The notes beneath the pieces were generated by a model. That model had not been told where the DNA came from. It did no database searches and saw only the letters and a list, made by a program, of their open reading frames with translations. A stretch of DNA of 54,956 nt, taken from Actinomycetota bacterium. GTDB lineage: Bacteria > Actinomycetota > Coriobacteriia > Anaerosomatales > Anaerosomataceae. The stretch covers positions 1 through 54,956 of the forward strand of contig WSXY01000012.1 of NCBI GenBank assembly GCA_009773565.1. The letters are read 5' to 3'. This document shows positions 49,101 through 54,956 of this stretch, piece after piece (within the stretch, counting starts at the first letter, position 1; every line of letters starts with the position of its first letter). The position numbers and the translations under genes were made by a program.

Positions 49101-50635
49101 CCACTAGCGGAGACAACCAGGCTCTTCCCCGTCCACTCAGGGGGCGCGTCAACGCCCAGCAACCCGAGAATGGTCGGCGCAATGTCAGCAAGAATGCCTC
49201 CGCGACGAAGGACGGCACCAGGGACACCGGCAAGAATCAGCGGTACGCAGCCATTCGTGTGCGCCGTGAACGGGCTGCCGTCATCTTCCATCATGTGCTC
49301 CGCGTTCCCATGGTCCGCAGTGACGAGCACCGCGCCCCCCTGTGCGAGCACTGCGTCTACGACCGCGCCGATTCCCTCATCGACAGCTTCGACGGCGAGA
49401 ATCGCGGCCGCAAGCACCCCCGTGTGGCCGACCATGTCGCAGTTCGCGTAGTTCACAACGTAGAAATCAGCACGCCGCTGTTCGATAGCCTCAACGAGAA
49501 GCCGTGTCACTTCGGGCTCGCTCATTTCAGGCTGAAGGTCATAGGTGGCGACTTTCGGGCTTGGGACGAGAACGCGCTCCTCGCCAGGCTTAGGCGGCTC
49601 AGCACCGCCGTTGAAGAAGAAGGTCACGTGGGCGTACTTCTCAGTTTCGGCGATATGCAGCTGCCGGAGATCATGCTCGGCCAGTACGTCAGCAAGCACA
49701 CAACAGGGTAGGTCCTTGGGAAATGCAACGGCCGCCGGAATGGTCGGATCGTATCCGGTCAGGCATACGAACTGCACTCGCGGAAGAACCGGTCGCTCGA
49801 ACCCATCGAAGGCCGGATCCACGAACGCACGTGTGATCTCTCGCGCACGATCCGGTCGGAAGTTGAAGAAAATGACGCAGTCGTCGTCACTGACACCGAC
49901 CGCGGCAGCGTCAGAACCCGATACCACGACGCACGGAAGCATGAACTCATCCGTCACTCCCACAGCATACGAGTCACGAACCGCCTCGATCGCTGAGGAA
50001 ACTCGGGTGCCCTCGCCCAGGACGATCGCCCTCCAGGCCTTCTCGACCCGCTCCCAGCGCTTATCGCGATCCATGGCGTAGTAGCGGCCCATGACCGACG
50101 CGATTCGCCCGACGCCGACGCCGGCGAGCACTCCCTCGAGTTGCTCGAGGTACCCGAGCCCACTCCTCGGTGGCACATCTCGGCCGTCGAGGAACGCGTG
50201 AACGCGCACGTCTCGAGCGCCGCGCGCCGCAGCCATGCGCACGAGCGCGTAAAGGTGATCCTGGTGGCTGTGAACGCCGCCGTCCGAGACGAGTCCCATC
50301 AGGTGGACCGCTTTTCCGCGTGCGACGGCTGCGTCAATCGCGCCCTGAAGCACGGTGTTCTCGAGCAGTGTACCGTCCTCGATCGCTGCGCAGATACGGG
50401 TCAACTCCTGGTACACGACCCGGCCGGCGCCTATGTTGAGGTGGCCCACCTCGGAGTTTCCCATCTGTCCTTCGGGCAGGCCGACGGCAAGGCCGGACGC
50501 CTGGAGTGGTACCCACGGCGACTCCGCAAAGAGACGGTCCAGATTTGGCGTGTGCGCCAGGGTGATCGCGTTCTCTGGTCCGGCAGGCGCCAGACCGAAC
50601 CCGTCCATGATGACGAGCGCGACAGGTCGCGTCAC
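49097..50635 (-). CDS. gpmI: 2,3-bisphosphoglycerate-independent phosphoglycerate mutase
   Basis: 512 residues, the standard iPGM length. It converts 3-phosphoglycerate to 2-phosphoglycerate using two Mn2+ ions. The metal-binding VIMDGFG, the catalytic serine in QMGNSEVGHLNIG and the later VTADHGNAEHM are present. The GTG start overlaps the tpiA stop (GTGA). The open frame extends upstream to 51013 inside tpiA, but that extension does not match the family. Confidence 0.95.
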   Translation of the reverse strand: MTRPVALVIMDGFGLAPAGPENAITLAHTPNLDRLFAESPWVPLQASGLAVGLPEGQMGNSEVGHLNIGAGRVVYQELTRICAAIEDGTLLENTVLQGAIDAAVARGKAVHLMGLVSDGGVHSHQDHLYALVRMAAARGARDVRVHAFLDGRDVPPRSGLGYLEQLEGVLAGVGVGRIASVMGRYYAMDRDKRWERVEKAWRAIVLGEGTRVSSAIEAVRDSYAVGVTDEFMLPCVVVSGSDAAAVGVSDDDCVIFFNFRPDRAREITRAFVDPAFDGFERPVLPRVQFVCLTGYDPTIPAAVAFPKDLPCCVLADVLAEHDLRQLHIAETEKYAHVTFFFNGGAEPPKPGEERVLVPSPKVATYDLQPEMSEPEVTRLLVEAIEQRRADFYVVNYANCDMVGHTGVLAAAILAVEAVDEGIGAVVDAVLAQGGAVLVTADHGNAEHMMEDDGSPFTAHTNGCVPLILAGVPGAVLRRGGILADIAPTILGLLGVDAPPEWTGKSLVVSASG

Positions 50636-51399
50636 AGCGCCGCCCGGACGATTCCAGCGAATGAGTCGGCTTTGAGTGCAGCACCGCCGACAAGCGCGCC
50701 GTCGATATCCGGCTCGGTGAAGAACATCTTCGCGTTCTCGGCCTTGACGGAGCCGCCATACAGCACGCGAACCTGCATGGCCGCGGGCGGGCCGTACATG
50801 GCGCCGACCGTGGCACGTATCGAACGTGCGACGTCGTTCGCGCTCTCCGGCGTCGGCGTGCGACCCGTGCCGATCGCCCAGATCGGCTCGTAGGCGATGA
50901 CAAGACGTGCCGCATCGTCTGCGGAAAGCCCCGCTGCGCCAGCGAGGACCTGCGCCCGGATGAAGGAGTCCGTCTCGAGTGCGTCTCGCGTGGCGAGTGT
51001 CTCGCCGCAACACATGATCGGGGTCATCCCAGCTGCGAATACCGCGTGAACCTTCTTGTTGACGGTCTCGTCCGTCTCGCCGAAGAACTCGCGGCGCTCG
51101 GAGTGACCGATGATGACGTGCGTGCAGCGAAGCTCCGTGAGCATCCGCGCTGAGATAGCACCGGTGTACGCGCCTTCGCTCTCCCAGAACATATCCTGGG
51201 CACCGAGCCCCATCGTGACATGATCAAGCTCGATGACCGTCGATGCCGCCTTGATGCCGGTGAACGGCGGACAGACGACCGCTTCGACTTCCTCGAGGAC
51301 ATCGCCCAGCCCCTCGGCGATGTCCTGCACGAGCAGAGCGCCTTCACCCGATGTGGTGAACATCTTCCAATTGCCGGCGACCATCATGCGGCGACCCAT
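50632..51399 (-). CDS. tpiA: Triosephosphate isomerase
   Basis: 255 residues. It interconverts glyceraldehyde-3-phosphate and dihydroxyacetone phosphate. VAGNWKM carries the catalytic lysine, HVIIGHSERREFFGE the histidine, and AYEPIWAIGTGRTPT the general-base glutamate in loop 6. The phosphate-binding YGGSVKAEN is also present. The ATG has GGGGGAG upstream and the gene is 24 bp from pgk. Confidence 0.96.
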   Translation of the reverse strand: MGRRMMVAGNWKMFTTSGEGALLVQDIAEGLGDVLEEVEAVVCPPFTGIKAASTVIELDHVTMGLGAQDMFWESEGAYTGAISARMLTELRCTHVIIGHSERREFFGETDETVNKKVHAVFAAGMTPIMCCGETLATRDALETDSFIRAQVLAGAAGLSADDAARLVIAYEPIWAIGTGRTPTPESANDVARSIRATVGAMYGPPAAMQVRVLYGGSVKAENAKMFFTEPDIDGALVGGAALKADSFAGIVRAAL

Positions 51400-51423
51400 G
51401 GGTCTCCCCCTTCGCGGATGCCC

Positions 51424-52617
51424 TCAGGCGTCCTTGTCAGCGAGCGCTTCCACACCGGGAAGCGACGTTCCTTCGAGCAACTTCATGGAAGCGCCACCGC
51501 CGGTGGAAACAAACGTCACGCGCTCCTCGAGATCGAACTTCTTGAGTGCTGCGACGGAGTCACCGCCGCCGATGATCGAGACGGCCCGATTGTTCCGTGC
51601 GACCGCCACGGCAACCTCTCGGGTGCCGGTCTCGAATGGCGTCATCTCGAACACGCCCATCGGCCCGTTCCAGAAGATGGTTCGGGCGGTAGCGATCGCA
51701 CCACGGTAGAGCTCGCTCGTCGTCGGGCCGATATCGAGCCCCATCATGCCTGAAGGGATCTCCTCCCGGCCGACGATGGTGGTTTCGGCATTCTCGGCGA
51801 TCTCGCTGGCGATGACAAAGTCGACCGGCAAGACGATCTCTACCCCACGCTCGAGTGCGCGTTCCAGCATCTTGCCAGCCGGCTCGACCCACTCGGACTC
51901 TACAAGCGACGTACCGACATCGACGCCCTTTGCGACGAGAAAGGTGAAGCACATTCCTCCGCCGATCAGAAGCGTGTCGACACAGTCGAGCATCCGGTCG
52001 ATGACGCCGATCTTGTCTGAGACTTTCGATCCACCGAGGATCGCCACGAAGGGGCGCTCCGGATTCGTGAGCATAGCGGTGAGGGTCTCGACTTCGCGGG
52101 CGAGCAATAGTCCCGCTACCGCAGGAAGATACTGCGCCACGCCCGCCGTTGAGGCGTGTGCGCGGTGCGCCGCCCCGAATGCATCGTTGACGTAGATGTC
52201 GGCGAGCGACGCGAGCGCTTTGGCGAACGCCGGGTCGTTCGTCTTCTCGCCGGGTTCAAAGCGAACGTTCTCTAGCATGATGATCTCACCATCGACCATC
52301 CGATCGACGGCCTCATGCGCCTCGGGACCGACGATGTCATCCACGAAGACGACGTTACGACCCAGGAGCCGCTGGAGCACGCTGCGAACCGGCCTGAGAC
52401 TGAACTCGGGATCCCGCTCCCCTTTCGGGCGACCGAGATGGCTCATCACGATGACACGCGCGCCGTGGTCAACGAGGAACCTGAGTGTCGGCAACGCAGC
52501 ACGGACGCGCGTGTCGTCAGTCACCACGCCATCAGTCAACGGAACGTTGAAGTCGACTCTGACGAGTACGCGCTTGCCCCGGACGTCGACATCTTTGATG
52601 GTCTTCTTAGCGAACAT
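51424..52617 (-). CDS. pgk: Phosphoglycerate kinase
   Basis: 397 residues. RVLVRVDFNVPLTDG starts the N-domain, MSHLGRPKGERDPEFSL is the substrate-binding basic patch, GGSKVSDKIGVIDRML and GGGMCFTFLVAKG follow, and the nucleotide-binding GGGDSVAALKKFDL and STGGGASMKLLEG complete the C-domain. The ATG at 52617 has GGAGG upstream; the longer open frame to 52761 enters gap and is rejected. Confidence 0.96.
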   Translation of the reverse strand: MFAKKTIKDVDVRGKRVLVRVDFNVPLTDGVVTDDTRVRAALPTLRFLVDHGARVIVMSHLGRPKGERDPEFSLRPVRSVLQRLLGRNVVFVDDIVGPEAHEAVDRMVDGEIIMLENVRFEPGEKTNDPAFAKALASLADIYVNDAFGAAHRAHASTAGVAQYLPAVAGLLLAREVETLTAMLTNPERPFVAILGGSKVSDKIGVIDRMLDCVDTLLIGGGMCFTFLVAKGVDVGTSLVESEWVEPAGKMLERALERGVEIVLPVDFVIASEIAENAETTIVGREEIPSGMMGLDIGPTTSELYRGAIATARTIFWNGPMGVFEMTPFETGTREVAVAVARNNRAVSIIGGGDSVAALKKFDLEERVTFVSTGGGASMKLLEGTSLPGVEALADKDA

Positions 52618-52650
52618 CGCCCCTCCACATACGCTGAACCTGAAAGGAAC

Positions 52651-52674
52651 AGCGGGTGCGTTTCCGCACCCGCT
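52651..52674 (-). terminator. Hairpin between gap and pgk
   Basis: A 10-bp perfect stem (AGCGGGTGCG / CGCACCCGCT) with a TTTC/GAAA tetraloop and no T-tract. It is more likely an mRNA-stability or partial-attenuation element that raises gap over pgk. Confidence 0.55.
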
Positions 52675-52688
52675 GTCACAAAGACTGA

Positions 52689-53792
<1,104 letters not shown>

Positions 53793-54716
53793 CTAAACGG
53801 CGGCGAGTTCCTCAAGACGCCTGATCCGGTGGTACACCGCGGACTTGCTCAGAGGAGGCTCGGCCAGCTCCCCCAGCTCCCGCAAGCTCGCGTCCGGATG
53901 TTCAAGCCTGAGCGCCGCCAGCTCCCGGAGTGCAGGCGGCAAAGCATCCAGACCACGCGAATCCGCGAGGCGCCGTATCGCGGCAATCTGAGACATCGCG
54001 GCATCGGCGCTCTTTTGAAGATTCGCGGTCTCGGCATTGACGAGCCGATTTACGTCGTTGCGAACTCCTTTGATGACACGCACGTCTTCCGTACGCAGGA
54101 GTGCATGATGGGCCCCCACAAGCGCGAGGAACGTCACGATTGGCTCGGCACCCTTGAGATACACGGCGTACGTACCCCGACGCTGCGTGATGCGGGCGTG
54201 GACATCAAAGCGTTCCATGATCGCGAGAAGGTCTTCGGCGATCTGTTCGGACTCTGCGGTCAGCTCAAAGTGGAAGTCTCCGTGCGGATCGGCGACAAAG
54301 CCGCCACCGAGGAAAGCGCCGCGAAGGTAGGAAACCGCGCAACAGTCCTTCTTGATGAGCCACCGAGGAATTCCATGGCTCGGGGAAAGTGAATCGTCGA
54401 GAATTCCGAGATCATGGAGCGACTGCGCGAGTTTCGGCTGCGCAGGCACGGTGATCAGATAGTTGTTGGACTTATGCAGGACCGACCGACGGACGGTGAG
54501 TTCCGTCGACAGGTCGTAGATGCCGTGGAGCAACTTGATCGCCTTGCGCGCGACCGGCGCCGTCTCGGTCGCTATCTCCAGCCGAAATCGTTCGTTGCCG
54601 GTAAAGTGCAGCGTCCCCTCGACGCGCACGAGCGCAGACAGCTCGGCCCGCAGGCAGCAGTTCCGTTTTGCCACGACTCGAGAGAGTTCGTCTTTGACTT
54701 CGGCAGTGAACGACAC
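53793..54716 (-). CDS. whiA: Sporulation/cell-division regulator WhiA
   Basis: 307 residues. The N-terminal part (SFTAEVKDELSRV, then CCLRAELSALVRVEGTLHF) and the LAGLIDADG-like fold (CAVSYLRGAFLGGGFVADP) are the WhiA signature. The C-terminal helix-turn-helix includes SLRELGELAEPPLSKSAVYH. WhiA is a DNA-binding regulator in Gram-positive bacteria, controlling division or sporulation genes. The GTG start directly follows the yvcK TAG stop. Confidence 0.95.
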   Translation of the reverse strand: MSFTAEVKDELSRVVAKRNCCLRAELSALVRVEGTLHFTGNERFRLEIATETAPVARKAIKLLHGIYDLSTELTVRRSVLHKSNNYLITVPAQPKLAQSLHDLGILDDSLSPSHGIPRWLIKKDCCAVSYLRGAFLGGGFVADPHGDFHFELTAESEQIAEDLLAIMERFDVHARITQRRGTYAVYLKGAEPIVTFLALVGAHHALLRTEDVRVIKGVRNDVNRLVNAETANLQKSADAAMSQIAAIRRLADSRGLDALPPALRELAALRLEHPDASLRELGELAEPPLSKSAVYHRIRRLEELAAV

Positions 54717-54956
54717 CTACGCGAACCTCCTCAGCGCGGCGCAGAGCAAAGCCGGATCGTGGTGCATGGGATTCGACAAGAGTGCCAGATCGCACGCAAG
54801 CACCTTCACGCCGAGCGCGGCGATTGCCTCACGGGTAGCAGCGCCTGATTCGACGGCCGAAACCCCTGCCGGCAAGGGTGTGACGTCAGTATCGTGCACC
54901 AAGACGTCGTCGATTGCCCCCGACAGCCCGTGCTCGACAAGCGCGCGTACGTGATC
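54717..54956 (-). CDS. yvcK: YvcK/CofD-like protein, C-terminal end (partial)
   Basis: 79 residues at the window edge, upstream of whiA on the same strand with stop and next start adjacent. DHVRALVEHGLSG and, near the end, SNPMHHDPALLCAALRRF match the C-terminus of YvcK, which links UDP-sugar sensing to cell-wall growth. The rapZ-yvcK-whiA order is conserved in Gram-positive bacteria and supports the call. Confidence 0.85.
   Translation of the reverse strand, partial: DHVRALVEHGLSGAIDDVLVHDTDVTPLPAGVSAVESGAATREAIAALGVKVLACDLALLSNPMHHDPALLCAALRRFA

Noticed and set aside
50636-51013. N-terminal extension of gpmI
   Set aside because: It overlaps tpiA and would exceed the family length; the GTG overlapping the tpiA stop fits the family start.

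Overview
The window is about 55 kb of a G+C-rich bacterial chromosome, densely packed with genes. It probably comes from an anaerobic or facultative, Gram-positive, actinobacterial-type organism; a deep Coriobacteriia-like lineage is my best guess. The evidence is the yvcK-whiA-gap-pgk-tpiA-gpmI-secG order, cell-wall-binding repeat (CWB2) surface proteins, many GTG/TTG starts, an uptake-type [NiFe] hydrogenase locus and a UbiA/UbiX/UbiD quinone operon. A complete sigma-54 (rpoN) gene is unusual for that group. The lineage call is inference from gene content only.

Layout. 0-2.7 kb: end of a hydrogenase b-type cytochrome gene, its maturation protease, and a convergent OmpR-type two-component system. 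2.8-7.6 kb: transketolase, an inositol-monophosphatase-family enzyme, acetyl-CoA synthetase. 7.6-8.1 kb: the only gene-free stretch above 300 bp. 8.1-12.2 kb: tightly coupled rnd-xseA-xseB-HIT-DegV operon. 12.2-14.9 kb: lipid kinase and a CWB2/L,D-transpeptidase wall protein. 14.95-16.83 kb: remnant of an integrative element in tRNA-Val, bounded by 25-bp direct repeats, carrying two secreted-protein genes and the tail of a serine recombinase. 16.8-17.3 kb: tRNA-Val, tRNA-Gly, tRNA-Cys. 17.4-22.0 kb: a small protein and the nitroreductase-HAD-ubiD-ubiA-ubiX operon.

22.1-32.0 kb is a regulatory hub. rpoN, an NtrB-like kinase and an NtrC-like activator overlap end to end. A sigma-54 type -24/-12 promoter precedes rpoN, and a textbook one precedes the next operon (membrane zinc-ribbon protein, HMA metal-binding protein, CcdA). 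A triple-GAF SpoIIE phosphatase and a STAS-ATPase fusion protein follow. The simplest reading is a self-contained sigma-54 circuit controlling a metal/thiol-redox module, with a partner-switching pair downstream.

32.0-34.4 kb: EamA exporter, CDF metal exporter and a divergent CsoR/CstR-like repressor whose perfect palindromic operator lies in its own promoter. 34.4-36.9 kb: DUF302-like protein, membrane-anchored chelatase-like protein, PHP phosphoesterase. 37.0-40.1 kb: aminotransferase, B12-type radical SAM enzyme, and a radical-SAM-like protein lacking one cluster cysteine, all overlapping. 40.2-42.2 kb: MASE3-GAF-SpoIIE phosphatase, probably on a leaderless transcript. 42.3-48.5 kb: tRNA-Leu and the oligopeptide transporter oppABCDF. 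48.7-55.0 kb: secG, glycolytic genes gpmI-tpiA-pgk-gap, whiA and the end of yvcK, all on the minus strand.
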